NCBI GenBank assembly: GCA_035573675.1
Contig: DATMAB010000006.1
Coordinates: 87,157-151,156, forward strand
Length of the DNA: 64,000 bases
Direction of reading: 5' to 3'
Source: Terriglobales bacterium
GTDB taxonomy: Bacteria > Acidobacteriota > Terriglobia > Terriglobales > Acidobacteriaceae
Of the stretch, positions 27,222 to 36,250 are shown piece by piece. Positions within the stretch are counted from its first letter, which is position 1. Every line of letters begins with the position of its first letter. A program made the position numbers and the translations under genes. A model generated the notes under the pieces. That model saw only the letters and a list, made by a program, of their open reading frames with translations. It searched no databases and was not told where the DNA came from.

Positions 27222-27581
27222 ATGTACCACGACTTCCGCGCGCGCGACCGCTGGACCGGCGAAGAGCTGCACTGCGTCTACAAGGCTCTGATCGTGGCCA
27301 TCGCCACCCGTCACGCCGATGCCGTTGACATCAAGTTCCTGGTCAACGGCCGCCCGGTGTGGATCAGCCTGCCGCACCCCGCCTGGGTCGAATACCGGAA
27401 GCGCACCGGGCAGACCATTACCGATCCGCTGGCCGTAGCCATCGCCGGCCATTTTCTGAAGAAAGCCATCGAGTCCGGTTTGGAAAGCGGCCGCGAAATG
27501 TACACCCTGACGGTGGAAGAGACGCTGGAGCACCTGGAGCAGGTGCGGGCAGAAACGGCCGTGACCCCCGCACCAGGGTGA
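27222..27581 (+). CDS. Conserved hypothetical protein, 119 aa
   Basis: The frame encodes MYHDFRARDRWTGEELHCVY, then 'IKFLVNGRPVWISLPHPAWVEYRKRTGQTITDPLAVAIAGHFLKKAIESG' (shown here in part), and ends in an acidic tail. Its balanced composition and its position divergent from the pgeF-like gene, with a 57-bp gap, suggest a real protein. I do not recognise a family or function. Confidence 0.6.
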   Translation: MYHDFRARDRWTGEELHCVYKALIVAIATRHADAVDIKFLVNGRPVWISLPHPAWVEYRKRTGQTITDPLAVAIAGHFLKKAIESGLESGREMYTLTVEETLEHLEQVRAETAVTPAPG

Positions 27582-27602
27582 ATTTTCGCGTCACTCGGGC
27601 CT

Positions 27603-27618
27603 TGTGACGCAGGCCACA
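27603..27618. promoter_or_regulatory. Weak CRP-type palindrome upstream of pckA
   Basis: TGTGA-CGCAGG-CCACA has one mismatch from the perfect palindrome. It is centred about 140 bp before the pckA ATG at 27752. Control of PEP carboxykinase by CRP-type regulators would make sense, but the match is imperfect. Confidence 0.4.
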
Positions 27619-27751
27619 GCGGCCTTTGGCATCAATAGGTTAGCGTGAGGGTGTGGCAAACCCGCTTCTCTGACCGCACGTGAAGCTGGAATCCGGGCCT
27701 TCGCATCAGGCAGAATTGAAGCTTTGGCCCGAGTCGAGGAGGCCCGCCCTC

Positions 27752-29347
27752 ATGTCTGATGATGCCCTGATGAGCGCCATTGCCGCCCTGGTCCACGGCA
27801 AGGATGTCCATCGCAACCTGCCTCCGGGAGCCCTTGTAGAGCACGCCATCCGCAGGAGCGAGGGCCGCTTGGCCTCCAACGGCTCCCTGGTTTCCGAAAC
27901 CGGCAAGCGCACCGGCCGCTCCCCCAAGGACAAGTTCACGGTCAAGGATGAGATCACCGCCGACCGGGTGGACTGGGGCGCTGTCAACCAGCCGTTCGAT
28001 CCGGCGAAGTTCGACGCCTTGTGCGACCGCGTGGTGGACTACCTGGCTCACCGTACCCTGTACGTCCAGGACCTGTTCGCTGGCGCCGACCCGCTCTACC
28101 GCCTCCCCATCCGGGTGATCAACGAGCTGGCCTGGCACAACCTGTTCGTGCGGCAACTGTTCGTCCGGCCGTCGCCGGGAGAGTTGGCCTCACACAAGCC
28201 CGAGTTCACGGTCATCTGCGCCCCCGAGTTCCATGCCCAGCCGGCACGCGATGGCACAGCCTCGGAAGCGTTCATCGGAGTGAACTTCAAGCGCCAACTG
28301 GTGCTTATCTGCGGCACCAGGTACGCGGGCGAGATGAAGAAGTCCATCTTCAGCGTGATGAACTTCCTGCTGCCGCACCGCAACGTATTCCCGATGCACT
28401 GCTCGGCCAATGTGGGTGCGGATGGCGTGACCGCGCTGTTCTTCGGACTTTCCGGAACCGGCAAGACAACCCTCTCGGCCGACCCCGGCCGCCGCCTCAT
28501 CGGCGACGATGAGCACGGCTGGAGTGAGACCGGCATCTTTAACTTCGAGGGCGGCTGCTATGCCAAGTGCATCCGGCTCTCGCGCGAGAACGAGCCCCAG
28601 ATCTGGAACGCGCTGCGTTTCGGGGCCGTGCTGGAAAACGTGATCATCTCGCCGGAGACGCATGAACCCGATTACAACGACGACCGGCTAACGGAGAACA
28701 CGCGCGCCGCCTATCCCGTAGATTTCATCGACAACGCCGTGATTCCCGGCATCGGGGGACACCCCAAGCACGTCGTCTTTCTCACCGCGGACGCATTTGG
28801 CGTGTTGCCCCCCATTTCGCGGCTCAGCCCGGAACAGGCTATGTACCACTTCCTCTCCGGCTATACCGCCAAGGTCGCGGGAACCGAGGCGGGCGTGGGC
28901 TCCGAACCCCAGGCCACGTTCTCCACCTGCTTCGGCGCGCCCTTTTTGCCGCTGCGTCCCAAGGTCTACGCGGAGATGCTGGGCGACCGGTTGCGCCGCC
29001 ATCAGGCGCAATGCTGGCTGGTGAACACCGGTTGGTTCGGAGGGCCGTTCGGCGTAGGCAAGCGCATGAACCTGCCCTACACGCGCGCCATGGTGCGCGC
29101 CGCCGTCGATGGCCGCCTGGAAAAGGCCGAGTACACGGCCGAGGCGGCCTTCGGCCTGAGCATCCCGAAGTCCTGCCCGGACGTTCCCTCGGAGCTGCTG
29201 AACCCGCGCAATGCCTGGCGCGACAAGTCCAACTACGACAAGCAGGCGACCCACCTGGCCGAACTCTTTGCCAGGAACTTTGAGCGGTTTGACGCGCCGG
29301 AAGCGGTGCGCGCCGCGGGGCCGGCAAGAGCAGTGGTCAGCGGCTAG
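27752..29347 (+). CDS. pckA: Phosphoenolpyruvate carboxykinase (ATP)
   Basis: The 531-residue enzyme converts oxaloacetate and ATP to PEP and CO2, the first committed step of gluconeogenesis. It is the ATP type: the P-loop is '[16 protein letters not shown]', and the metal and oxaloacetate sites are in '[13 protein letters not shown]', 'HCSANVG' and 'LIGDDEHGW'. I chose the ATG at 27752, which has GAGGAGG nine bases upstream; an in-frame GTG at 27680 would add 24 residues. A CRP-type site lies upstream. Confidence 0.95.
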   Translation: MSDDALMSAIAALVHGKDVHRNLPPGALVEHAIRRSEGRLASNGSLVSETGKRTGRSPKDKFTVKDEITADRVDWGAVNQPFDPAKFDALCDRVVDYLAHRTLYVQDLFAGADPLYRLPIRVINELAWHNLFVRQLFVRPSPGELASHKPEFTVICAPEFHAQPARDGTASEAFIGVNFKRQLVLICGTRYAGEMKKSIFSVMNFLLPHRNVFPMHCSANVGADGVTALFFGLSGTGKTTLSADPGRRLIGDDEHGWSETGIFNFEGGCYAKCIRLSRENEPQIWNALRFGAVLENVIISPETHEPDYNDDRLTENTRAAYPVDFIDNAVIPGIGGHPKHVVFLTADAFGVLPPISRLSPEQAMYHFLSGYTAKVAGTEAGVGSEPQATFSTCFGAPFLPLRPKVYAEMLGDRLRRHQAQCWLVNTGWFGGPFGVGKRMNLPYTRAMVRAAVDGRLEKAEYTAEAAFGLSIPKSCPDVPSELLNPRNAWRDKSNYDKQATHLAELFARNFERFDAPEAVRAAGPARAVVSG

Positions 29348-29388
29348 AAGCCATCTCATGCCGCCGGGCTTAAATCGGTCTGTATCAG

Positions 29389-29438
29389 GGCACGGCTTTA
29401 GCCGTGCCGAGGGTCCGTGAAATCATGGGCTTTAGCCC
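29389..29438. repeat. REP-like double palindrome 1
   Basis: There are two perfect palindromes: GGCACGGC-TTTA-GCCGTGCC (29389-29408) and GGGC-TTTA-GCCC (29427-29438). The first, with the preceding GTATCAG, recurs at 33831. It resembles extragenic palindromes known from many soil bacteria. Confidence 0.7.
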
Positions 29439-29477
29439 CTGAAGAGAGATGTCAAAACCCTCTCGGCCCAATTATGA

Positions 29478-29505
29478 GATAGCTAGATAGCTTGATAGCT
29501 TCTAG
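29478..29505. repeat. Octamer array upstream of a small hypothetical gene
   Basis: The array is GATAGCTA, GATAGCTT, GATAGCTT and CTAG in direct tandem. It lies just upstream of the small frame at 29540 and is AT-rich against its surroundings. Confidence 0.65.
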
Positions 29506-29539
29506 TGGCTGGTTCGAGTGGCGAGTAACCGACTCCAGG

Positions 29540-29797
29540 ATGTTTTCCCGCAGGGTCCGTGTCGAATACGAAGCTGACGGCAAGCGCCAGCCCTGTCCGC
29601 TGAAGTGGCTGGACAGCTTCGCCATGCGCAGTTTCACCAACTCCCCCGTCTTTGACGACACCCTTCCCGCCGCCGATGGCCTGCTGGAGATCGGCGCACG
29701 AGTGCCGCTCCGGGAGTTGCGCGCCGCCATGGAAGATTGGTTCCGCAGGAAGAGCTATCTGCCAAGGGAAGCCGTGCTGATCGTAGAGGAGAGGTAG
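29540..29797 (+). CDS. Hypothetical protein, 85 aa
   Basis: The frame encodes 'MFSRRVRVEYEADGKRQPCP' through to 'REAVLIVEER' with normal codon use for this genome. I start at the ATG at 29540, because the upstream part of the open frame lies in the octamer array. No family is recognised. The stop TAG is followed directly by five perfect heptamers. Confidence 0.5.
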   Translation: MFSRRVRVEYEADGKRQPCPLKWLDSFAMRSFTNSPVFDDTLPAADGLLEIGARVPLRELRAAMEDWFRRKSYLPREAVLIVEER

Positions 29798-29832
29798 TTC
29801 TCAGTTCTCAGTTCTCAGTTCTCAGTTCTCAG
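29795..29832. repeat. Perfect heptamer array (TTCTCAG x5)
   Basis: Five identical 7-bp units TTCTCAG (29798-29832) start at the first base after the stop TAG of the small hypothetical gene. This is the least degenerate array in the window and so perhaps the youngest. Confidence 0.9.
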
Positions 29833-29872
29833 ACCCCTAGCCCCGATTCGCTCTGTGTCTCTGTGCCTAATC

Positions 29873-31627
29873 CTAGCCCGGCGGTCTTGACCAGGGCGTG
29901 CCGGCAAGCGCTGTCTGCGGCGCGGCGTCGCGCATGACCTTCATCACCATCAGGACTTTGTCGTCCACGTGCTGGCCGCCGGCGGCGAACTGGTTCACTT
30001 CCTCAAGCACCGAATCCACAATCTGCTGCGCGTTCTTGGCGCGGTGGCGGGCGACCGCTTCGGCCAGGCGCTCGACCCCGAATTCCTCCGCCCGGACGTT
30101 GGAGGCTTCCAGGATGCCGTCGGTGCAGCACACCAGCACGTCGCCCGGCTCCAGCCGGACCGAGCCGCGCTGGTATTCGGCCTGCGGGAACAGTCCCACG
30201 ATCAGGCCGCCCTCCTCCAGCCGCTTGTATCCGCCGCTCGCCCGAACCAGCAGCGGCGGCACGTGCCCGGCGTTGATGTAGTGCAGGCCGTTGCGCCGCG
30301 TGTCCACCAGCCCGAGAAAGATGCTCAGGTACTTGGTGGACTTGGCGTCGTGGTACATCATCTCGTTGAGCGAAAGGGTGAGCACTTCGAGCGAGTGCAG
30401 GTGCATCACCAGGGCGCGCAGCGTCGCCTGCAGGTTCGACATGACGAGGGCGGAAGAGACGCCCTTGCCTTCGACGTCCGCCACCACCAGCAGCATCGAC
30501 TGCGGTCCCAGACTGAGGAAGTCATAGTAGTCGCCGCCCACGGCATAACAGGGTTCGTTGACCACGGCCAGCTCGAAGCCGGGCACGACGGGCGGCGAGA
30601 GCGGCAACAGGTTGCGCTGGATGGAACGGGCCAGCGCCAGCTCCTTCTCCAGGCGCTGCTTCTCCATGGCCTCGCGGTGCAGGCGGGCGTTCTCCAGCGC
30701 CAGCGCCATGTGCCCGGAGAGTTTGGTGAGAAAGTCTTCGTCCTCCGCGGTGAACGGTCCGCCCGTCGTCTTGTTCAGCAACTGGATGACGCCCACGATC
30801 TCGCCGGTGTGGTGCCGGATGGGCAGGCAGAGCAGCGACCGTGTGCGGTAGTTGAACTTCTGATCGAAGCTGCTTTCGTGGAAGTCGAGCTTGTAGGCGT
30901 CTTCGGCGTTCACGGTCTCGCCGCTCTGGGCCACGCGCCCGGCCACGCCGCGCCCGAAGGGCATGCGGATCTCCTCGCGGTCGAGCCCGGAGGCCACGAT
31001 GGACCACAGTTCCTGATGCGGCTTGTCCACCAGGAAGACCGTGCCCCGGTCGGCCTGCGTCTCCTTGCGGGCGATGCTGAGGATCAGGTCGAGCAGCTCG
31101 GCGAGGTCCAGCGTGGAATTGAGCAGGCGTGTGGCCTCGAACAGCAGCGAGAGCTGGGTGATGGCCTTGCGGCTTTCCTGCGCGGCCAGCGCTTCGTGCA
31201 CGCTGATGCCGGTGACCTCGGCGTAGAGCCGCCACCAGCGCAGCCGCTCTTCGTCCACCTCCGCGCGCGAATAGCTGGCGATAACCCCCACCAGGCGTTC
31301 GCGGGCCACCAGCGGATAGGCGGAGAGGCGGGTGAGGCCGGTGCGCCGCACGAACTCCTGGTCGTCGCCGCCGAAGCTGGCCAGTTCCAGGTTCTCGGCC
31401 AGCTTGCGGGCATCGGCCAGCTTGCCGATCGCGCCTTCGCCGGCGGGCGCGTAATCGTGGCGGTGGTGTCCCGGCTCGCCCGCGGCGTGGGTGAGGTAGG
31501 CGGAGCGGGAGGATTCGTCCCAGAGCCACAGTTCGGAGCGCTCGGCGTCGAACTCGGTGGCCAGCACGCTGGGGACCTGGGCCAGCACCTCGTCGGTGGA
31601 ACGGGGCGAGGCAGCGCGCGCCATCAC
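29873..31627 (-). CDS. GAF-GAF-SpoIIE (PP2C-type) phosphatase, RsbU-like
   Basis: The 584-residue protein has two GAF-like sensory domains (about 1-150 and 160-320), a short coiled coil ('EKQRLEKELALARSIQRNLLP'), and a SpoIIE/PP2C domain. The metal-binding Asp residues are in 'VGGDYYDFLSL', 'VVADVEGKGVSSALVMSN' and 'CTDGILEASN'. Such proteins dephosphorylate anti-sigma antagonists in partner-switch signalling. The start is GTG 31627 or ATG 31624, with no good ribosome site. The frame stays open and looks protein-like for about 60 more codons upstream, with no ATG, GTG or TTG start. Confidence 0.85.
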   Translation of the reverse strand: MMARAASPRSTDEVLAQVPSVLATEFDAERSELWLWDESSRSAYLTHAAGEPGHHRHDYAPAGEGAIGKLADARKLAENLELASFGGDDQEFVRRTGLTRLSAYPLVARERLVGVIASYSRAEVDEERLRWWRLYAEVTGISVHEALAAQESRKAITQLSLLFEATRLLNSTLDLAELLDLILSIARKETQADRGTVFLVDKPHQELWSIVASGLDREEIRMPFGRGVAGRVAQSGETVNAEDAYKLDFHESSFDQKFNYRTRSLLCLPIRHHTGEIVGVIQLLNKTTGGPFTAEDEDFLTKLSGHMALALENARLHREAMEKQRLEKELALARSIQRNLLPLSPPVVPGFELAVVNEPCYAVGGDYYDFLSLGPQSMLLVVADVEGKGVSSALVMSNLQATLRALVMHLHSLEVLTLSLNEMMYHDAKSTKYLSIFLGLVDTRRNGLHYINAGHVPPLLVRASGGYKRLEEGGLIVGLFPQAEYQRGSVRLEPGDVLVCCTDGILEASNVRAEEFGVERLAEAVARHRAKNAQQIVDSVLEEVNQFAAGGQHVDDKVLMVMKVMRDAAPQTALAGTPWSRPPG

Positions 31628-31865
31628 CGCCGCAAACGCCGTGACGTAATCCCTGGAGCCCGTCTTCCTGGTCTTGCCTTCAGCCGCGGTGGCGATGGCG
31701 GGTTCCTCTCCCGAAGCCGCTTCCCAAAAGGGGAAGCAGCGCGATGCTTCAATCCCCGGCGGTCTTCAGACGCATGGAAGGCAACCGGCGGGGCTGATTG
31801 GCGTAACTATATGCGGCGCGGGCCGGGGGTTGCAAACAAGCCCACGTGCGAGAACACTGCGCTGC

Positions 31866-32411
31866 CTACTTGTCGTACTTCAGCAGCGAGTATACGTCTT
31901 CGCCTTTGAGCTTCTCGCGGCCCTTGAGAAAGTCCAGCTCCACGACGAATCCCACCCCGGCGATCTCGGCGCCCAGCGACTTGGCCAGGCCCACGCAGGC
32001 GCTGGCCGTGCCGCCCGTGGCCAACAGGTCATCCACGATGATGACGCGCTGCCCGGCCTTGACCGCGTCCTTGTGAATCTCCAGCGTATCGGTGCCGTAC
32101 TCGAGCTCGTAGGTCCACTTGGCGGTTTCGGCGGGGAGCTTCTTGGGCTTGCGCACGGGGACGAAGCCGGCGTTCAGCCGGTAGGCCAGCGCCGGGCCGA
32201 AGATGAAGCCGCGCGCCTCGATGCCCAGCACCAGGTCGATCTCCTTCAGGATGTAATGCGCGGTGAGGGCGTCGATCAGCATGGCGAAGCCGCGCTTGTC
32301 CTTCAGCAGCGTGGTGATGTCGTAGAAGTTGATGCCGGGCTTGGGAAAGTCCGGAACTTCGCGGATGAGCTTCTTGAGCGGCGCGACGTGGTTGTTGATC
32401 TCTGAGGACAT
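31866..32411 (-). CDS. apt: Adenine phosphoribosyltransferase
   Basis: The 181-residue enzyme converts adenine and PRPP to AMP. It has '[17 protein letters not shown]', '[14 protein letters not shown]', and the PRPP-binding loop '[17 protein letters not shown]'. It follows acyP by 5 bp and is probably the last gene of an efp-acyP-apt transcript. With the NCS2 permease it would serve purine salvage. Confidence 0.95.
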   Translation of the reverse strand: MSSEINNHVAPLKKLIREVPDFPKPGINFYDITTLLKDKRGFAMLIDALTAHYILKEIDLVLGIEARGFIFGPALAYRLNAGFVPVRKPKKLPAETAKWTYELEYGTDTLEIHKDAVKAGQRVIIVDDLLATGGTASACVGLAKSLGAEIAGVGFVVELDFLKGREKLKGEDVYSLLKYDK

Positions 32412-32416
32412 GCGGT

Positions 32417-32695
32417 TTACCAGACTCCTTCGATGCGGAAAGTGTTGAGCCCGGCGACCGGCTGGGCCTCGTGCTCATCCACGGCGTCGACCCGCGCGGC
32501 CCGCGGACCGGCCTGTAGCCGGGCGCGCAGCGCGGTCACCTGCTCACGCGTCCCCATGGCCAGGACTTCGACCGAGCCATCGGCGTTGTTGCGCACCCAG
32601 CCGTGAATGCCGAGCGTGCGCGCCTCGCGCTCCACGAACCAGCGAAACCCTACGCCCTGCACGCGCCCGCGGACGATGTAGCGACGAGCTTCCAT
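32417..32695 (-). CDS. acyP: Acylphosphatase
   Basis: The 92-residue enzyme hydrolyses acyl phosphates. The phosphate-binding loop is '[18 protein letters not shown]', with the catalytic Arg, and '[15 protein letters not shown]' carries the catalytic Asn. The gene sits between efp and apt. The whole gap from the efp stop to this start codon is occupied by repeat arrays, so no normal ribosome site is visible. Confidence 0.95.
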   Translation of the reverse strand: MEARRYIVRGRVQGVGFRWFVEREARTLGIHGWVRNNADGSVEVLAMGTREQVTALRARLQAGPRAARVDAVDEHEAQPVAGLNTFRIEGVW

Positions 32696-32768
32696 GTCAG
32701 TTGCCAGCGGTCAGTTGCCGGTCAGCGGCTGCCAGGCCCGATTGCTGAGTGCTGACTGCTGAATGCTA
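32696..32768. repeat. Opposed heptamer arrays filling the efp-acyP gap
   Basis: The left part has GTCAGTT, GCCAGCG, GTCAGTT and GTCAGCG units. The right part has the opposite-strand type, TGCTGAC and TGCTGAA, and ends in the efp stop codon. The array occupies the complete 70-bp gap between stop and start codons of two co-directional genes. Confidence 0.75.
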
Positions 32769-33329
32769 CTTGACCCGTTCCAGATACACGCCTTCGGCGG
32801 TATCCACGCGGATCTTCTCGCCGGCATTGATGAAGGGCGGCACGTTCACCACCAGCCCGGTTTCGAGCTTGGCCGGCTTCATCACGCTGGAGGCGGTGGC
32901 GCTGCGCAGCCCGGGCTCGGTTTCCACCACCTCGAGGTCCACCGTCTGCGGCAGTTCCACGCCGATGGGCCTGCCTTCGTGGATTTCCACCTTCAGGGTG
33001 ATGTTGGGAATAATGTAGTCCACGGCCTCGCCCAGCACATCGGGTGCGAGCACCACCTGCTCATAGGTCTCGGTGTTCATGAAGTGATACCCGGCGCCGT
33101 CGTGGTACAGGTACTCCATTTCGACCTCATCCACCACCACTTTTTCGACGTCGTCCTCGGCGCGGAACCGGTGGTCGATGAGCGAGCCCGTGCGCAGGTT
33201 GCGCAGCTTGGCCTGGATGAAGCCCCGCTTGTTGCCCGGGGTGCGGTGCTCCACGCTGAACACCGCATGCAGGTCCTTGTTGTGCATCACGATCATGCCG
33301 GGGCGCAACTGGGTGGCGGTCACATACAT
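32766..33329 (-). CDS. efp: Translation elongation factor P
   Basis: The 187-residue protein has the three-domain EF-P plan: 'TATQLRPGMIVMHN' (domain I), 'MEYLYHDGAGYHFMNTETYEQ' (II) and 'KVEIHEGRPIGVELPQTVDLEV...ATASSVMKPAKLETGL' (III, partly quoted). EF-P rescues ribosomes at polyproline runs. The domain I loop reads TPGNKRGF; the position of E. coli Lys34 is Asn, with Lys and Arg next to it. The stop codon is inside the heptamer array. Confidence 0.95.
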   Translation of the reverse strand: MYVTATQLRPGMIVMHNKDLHAVFSVEHRTPGNKRGFIQAKLRNLRTGSLIDHRFRAEDDVEKVVVDEVEMEYLYHDGAGYHFMNTETYEQVVLAPDVLGEAVDYIIPNITLKVEIHEGRPIGVELPQTVDLEVVETEPGLRSATASSVMKPAKLETGLVVNVPPFINAGEKIRVDTAEGVYLERVK

Positions 33330-33494
33330 GCGAGCCGAACGTCTCCTTCAGCGATCCTGGATCGTAAGCCGCGGACGCGGCTCCTTCCGGCGGCCTGTCT
33401 CGAACCGGCCGCCATTTCGATACTTCATTTTACACGCCGGCTGCGCGACTTGAGAAATCGGCCGGGCGTATGATGAAACACGCGGAGGTGCCTT

Positions 33495-33767
33495 ATGTCC
33501 AAGCGTCAGGAAGGCGAATATCGTCCGGCCGGACGGGGTGTGGCTGGCGTGGCAGCGGCATTCTTTCTTATCGGGACGGCAGTGGGAGCAGCGGTGGCGC
33601 TGCTGGTGGCGCCGCATTCCGGGCGTATCACCCGGCGGCTCCTCAGGCGGCGGGCCGAAGACGCCGCCGACCTGGTGGCCGAACGCGCCGAAGAACTGCG
33701 CGAGCGCGGCGAAGAAATACTGGAATCGGCCAAGGAAAAGGTCTCGAAGTTCCCGCTGAAACGCTAG
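33495..33767 (+). CDS. YtxH-domain membrane-anchored protein
   Basis: The 90-residue protein has one hydrophobic segment ('GVAAAFFLIGTAVGAAVALLVAP') followed by an amphipathic charged helix ('RRRAEDAADLVAERAEELRERGEEIL'). This is the YtxH plan of general-stress or envelope proteins. GGAGG precedes the ATG by 6 bp. The stop TAG is the first part of a short heptamer array. Confidence 0.8.
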   Translation: MSKRQEGEYRPAGRGVAGVAAAFFLIGTAVGAAVALLVAPHSGRITRRLLRRRAEDAADLVAERAEELRERGEEILESAKEKVSKFPLKR

Positions 33768-33789
33768 TGGCCAGTGGTTGGTGGTTAGG
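33765..33789. repeat. Short heptamer array after the YtxH gene
   Basis: AGTGGCC, AGTGGTT, GGTGGTT and AGG follow, with the first unit starting inside the ytxH stop codon TAG. The unit is nearly the same as that of four-helix-bundle cassette 2 (AGTGGCT/AGTGGTT). Confidence 0.75.
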
Positions 33790-33830
33790 CGCTGTCTCAC
33801 GAATACCGGGCTCGGTCGGATTCGTATCAG

Positions 33831-33900
33831 GGCACGGCTTCAGCCGTGCCGTACGCGGCGCTCCAAATGATTTTCGGTGAGCGCGGGGCTTCAGCCCCGC
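33831..33900. repeat. REP-like double palindrome 2
   Basis: There are two palindromes: GGCACGGC-TTCA-GCCGTGCC (33831-33850) and GCGGGGC-TTCA-GCCCCGC (33883-33900). The first recurs at 29389 and the second, with the preceding GATTTTCGGTG context, recurs at 39381. Confidence 0.75.
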
Positions 33901-34005
33901 GTTGGAGGCCGCATCCAGATGCGTTTTAGCCCTGGACGGCTCGGCTCACGACAGTTGTGAGACGGCTTCTTGTCAGCAAAAGCGGTTGGCCGTACCGGCC
34001 TCTCG

Positions 34006-34914
34006 TCAGTAGAGGCGGAAGTTGACTTCGATGGCGACCTGGACGGGCACCGGGGTGTTGTCTTTGCGTCCTGGCTCGAAGCGCCACACCTTCACCGCCT
34101 CGATGGCCTTTTCATCCAGCCCCATGCCCAGCGAGCGGGCGATGCGGATGTCGTGAACCCGCCCGTCGGGGCCGATCACTACGTTCAGCACCACCGTCCC
34201 CTGGTATTTCGCTTTGCGGGCCTCTTCCGAAAACTCCGGGTCGGTTTGATAGATCAGCCGCGGAGCGCTCACGCCGCCGCCCACGCGATAGGCGCCGCCG
34301 CCGATGCCGCCGCCCCAGCCCGGCCCCACGCCCGGCCCGCGTCCTGAGCCCACGCCCCCGCCCGACCCGGAACCGATGCCGCCTCCGAATCCGGTGCCGT
34401 TGGAGAGCGCCAAAGCGTTTGAGAGCGGATCGCCAAGCTGTCCGCCCTGCGGCAGGCGCAGTTCCGGCGGCACTACGACCGTGGGTTCCACCGCCAGCTT
34501 CGGATCGGGATTGCGGATGATGGCCGTAGGCGGCGTGATCTGCGTGCGCGAGAGCTTGGGCAGGTTGCCCTTGGAGGCGGCCAGCTTGTCGCGATCGCCG
34601 CCGCCGCCGCCCCCGCCGGCCTCGTCCTTGGCGGGCGGCAGGATGTAGGGGCTGATGTCGGTTACCAGGCTGGCCACCTGGGTGCGGATGACCTCATGCT
34701 TCCTCACCACGAACGTGGTGGAGATGAGCAATAGGATGGCCGCCAGCACGTGCACTAGAAACGACAGAACAAAACTGTTGGGCTGCTGCGCGTAGGTGCC
34801 GTAGCCTGCGCCAAACAACGTCGGCAGTATATCCGTCTGCTGGCGCGGGTTCCCGGAGGGCCCACGCATCCCGCCGGGGCTCACCGGGGCACGGTTTACG
34901 GTAGAGGTCGACAT
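34006..34914 (-). CDS. TonB-family energy transducer
   Basis: The 302-residue protein has one membrane helix (FVLSFLVHVLAAILLLISTTF, about 48-68) after a 45-residue cytoplasmic N-terminus. A Gly/Pro-rich periplasmic spacer with long Gly runs follows. The C-terminal TonB domain is 'LIYQTDPEFSEEARKAKYQGTVVLNVVIGPDGRVHDIRI...AIEAVKVWRFEPGRKD' (partly quoted). It would carry proton-motive energy to outer-membrane receptors. No exbB or exbD is adjacent. Confidence 0.9.
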   Translation of the reverse strand: MSTSTVNRAPVSPGGMRGPSGNPRQQTDILPTLFGAGYGTYAQQPNSFVLSFLVHVLAAILLLISTTFVVRKHEVIRTQVASLVTDISPYILPPAKDEAGGGGGGGDRDKLAASKGNLPKLSRTQITPPTAIIRNPDPKLAVEPTVVVPPELRLPQGGQLGDPLSNALALSNGTGFGGGIGSGSGGGVGSGRGPGVGPGWGGGIGGGAYRVGGGVSAPRLIYQTDPEFSEEARKAKYQGTVVLNVVIGPDGRVHDIRIARSLGMGLDEKAIEAVKVWRFEPGRKDNTPVPVQVAIEVNFRLY

Positions 34915-34972
34915 CCCACCTCATAGTATAGACGCTTATACGGAAGAATGGGTTTTCAAATCAGGGAACCCT

Positions 34973-36058
34973 TTACCCTCTTCCTCCTCCGAAAAGCGCA
35001 GAGAAAAACGCGCCGATGGCGCCGAAAAAGCCTCGCTTCTTCTTCTTGACGGCCGGGGACGACTCCGCCGCCTGCGCCGCAGGAGCCGGCGGCGGCCGCA
35101 ACTCCGGCAGCGGAACCGGCGCTTCCGGCAAGCTGCGCAGATCGGCGCGCGCCACGCGCTGCGGCGGCGCCGGCACAATGTCCGTAGCGCGGAACACGAA
35201 CGGAGCATCGATCTGTACCCGAATCTCCCCCGGCACCGCAGGCGGCGGAGGAGCGGTAACGTCGGACTTCGCTACCGGCGGGCTCCACGCTGCTTCCGGG
35301 GGCGTGAGCGAGCCCGGCTTCCACTCCAGCGCCTTGGGATCGGGCGCCGGAGGCGCGGCTTCCGCGCGCTTCGCTTCCGGACTTGCGGAAGCATGGGCCT
35401 CACTCGCCGCCTTCGCGCTCGGCTGCGCAGGGACCGCGGCTTCGGCGGTCTTCACCGGTTCGGGCGCAGGGGGGCACCCGCAATCGGCCGCTGCCGTCTC
35501 CGGATCGGCCACGCGCCCGTTGCGGAATACCACTTGCTCCCCGGGCTTCACCTGGAAAGTGCCGTCGCCGAACTGCTCGTAGACGATGAGCGCCGCCGTG
35601 TTCCGCGGCAGCGAACGCACGCAGGTGCGCCCCCGGTCATCGGCGCGAATGGCGAAGTGGAAACTCCCCGGGCCGGAGAGCATCATGCGGAAGTCCGGCG
35701 TCATCACGTTGTCGGCGGAAGCGGCCAGGTCGAAGTGCAGCTCGAGCGCGCCCTGGCTCAGCGCCCACAGCAGGTCGCGCCCGCTCTTCGAGGCCGTGAC
35801 GGAAACCGTGGTCCGCGGGCAGACCCGCACTTCCCCGCCGCGCTCCAGCCGCACCAGGGCCGCTTCTCCGGCCGCCGTCACCGAAGATCCGCTCAGCAGC
35901 CGGGTGCCGCTGCCGGTGAGGACCATCGCTCCACGGACCGTCGCTGAAGTGGAGAAGACTTCACCAATCGCCTCCTGTGCCGCGGTCGGCGGCACGCTCA
36001 CACACAGCGCGGCGCACAGGCAGGCGATTCGCACACTGGAATGGCAGCCGGGCATCAA
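34973..36058 (-). CDS. Exported FecR-like protein with Ala/Pro-rich spacer and basic tail
   Basis: The 361-residue protein starts with a signal peptide. Residues 30-185 show FecR-like beta-structure ('GTRLLSGSSVTAAGEAALVRLERGGEVRVCPRTTVSV', 'QVKPGEQVVFRNGRV'). A Pro/Ala-rich low-complexity stretch follows. The end is KKKKRGFFGAIGAFFSALFG, a basic patch plus an amphipathic hydrophobic segment. The function is unknown. The tail could bind membrane or peptidoglycan, which is inference. It lies next to tonB on the same strand, 58 bp upstream. Confidence 0.6.
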   Translation of the reverse strand: MMPGCHSSVRIACLCAALCVSVPPTAAQEAIGEVFSTSATVRGAMVLTGSGTRLLSGSSVTAAGEAALVRLERGGEVRVCPRTTVSVTASKSGRDLLWALSQGALELHFDLAASADNVMTPDFRMMLSGPGSFHFAIRADDRGRTCVRSLPRNTAALIVYEQFGDGTFQVKPGEQVVFRNGRVADPETAAADCGCPPAPEPVKTAEAAVPAQPSAKAASEAHASASPEAKRAEAAPPAPDPKALEWKPGSLTPPEAAWSPPVAKSDVTAPPPPAVPGEIRVQIDAPFVFRATDIVPAPPQRVARADLRSLPEAPVPLPELRPPPAPAAQAAESSPAVKKKKRGFFGAIGAFFSALFGGGRG

Positions 36059-36147
36059 CCGGAAACAAGGCTACGCCGCCGGAACGCGGCCGTCTAGAGT
36101 GAGAATTACCCTCGGGGTTTCGAGGTGGCCAAAGCTGTCATCTTCCA

Positions 36148-36226
36148 GCCCGCAAGGGCGGCATTCGTTAGCCCCGCACGGAAGTGCTGGGCCGAACGTG
36201 GAGAGAGGCACGAGCCCCGTAGGGGC
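36148..36226. repeat. REP-like palindrome pair (GCCC/GCCCC type)
   Basis: GCCC-GCAA-GGGC (36148-36159) and GCCCC-GTA-GGGGC (36214-36226) lie in the non-coding gap between the FecR-like and PilZ genes. A diverged linker joins them. I see no gene in this gap. Confidence 0.55.
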
Positions 36227-36250
36227 GGCACATCAAGTTCTCAGTACCCG

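Noticed and set aside
29798..29832. Heptamer arrays as a CRISPR array
   Set aside because: Units are 7-8 bp and contiguous, with no spacers of 25-40 bp and no cas genes in the window.
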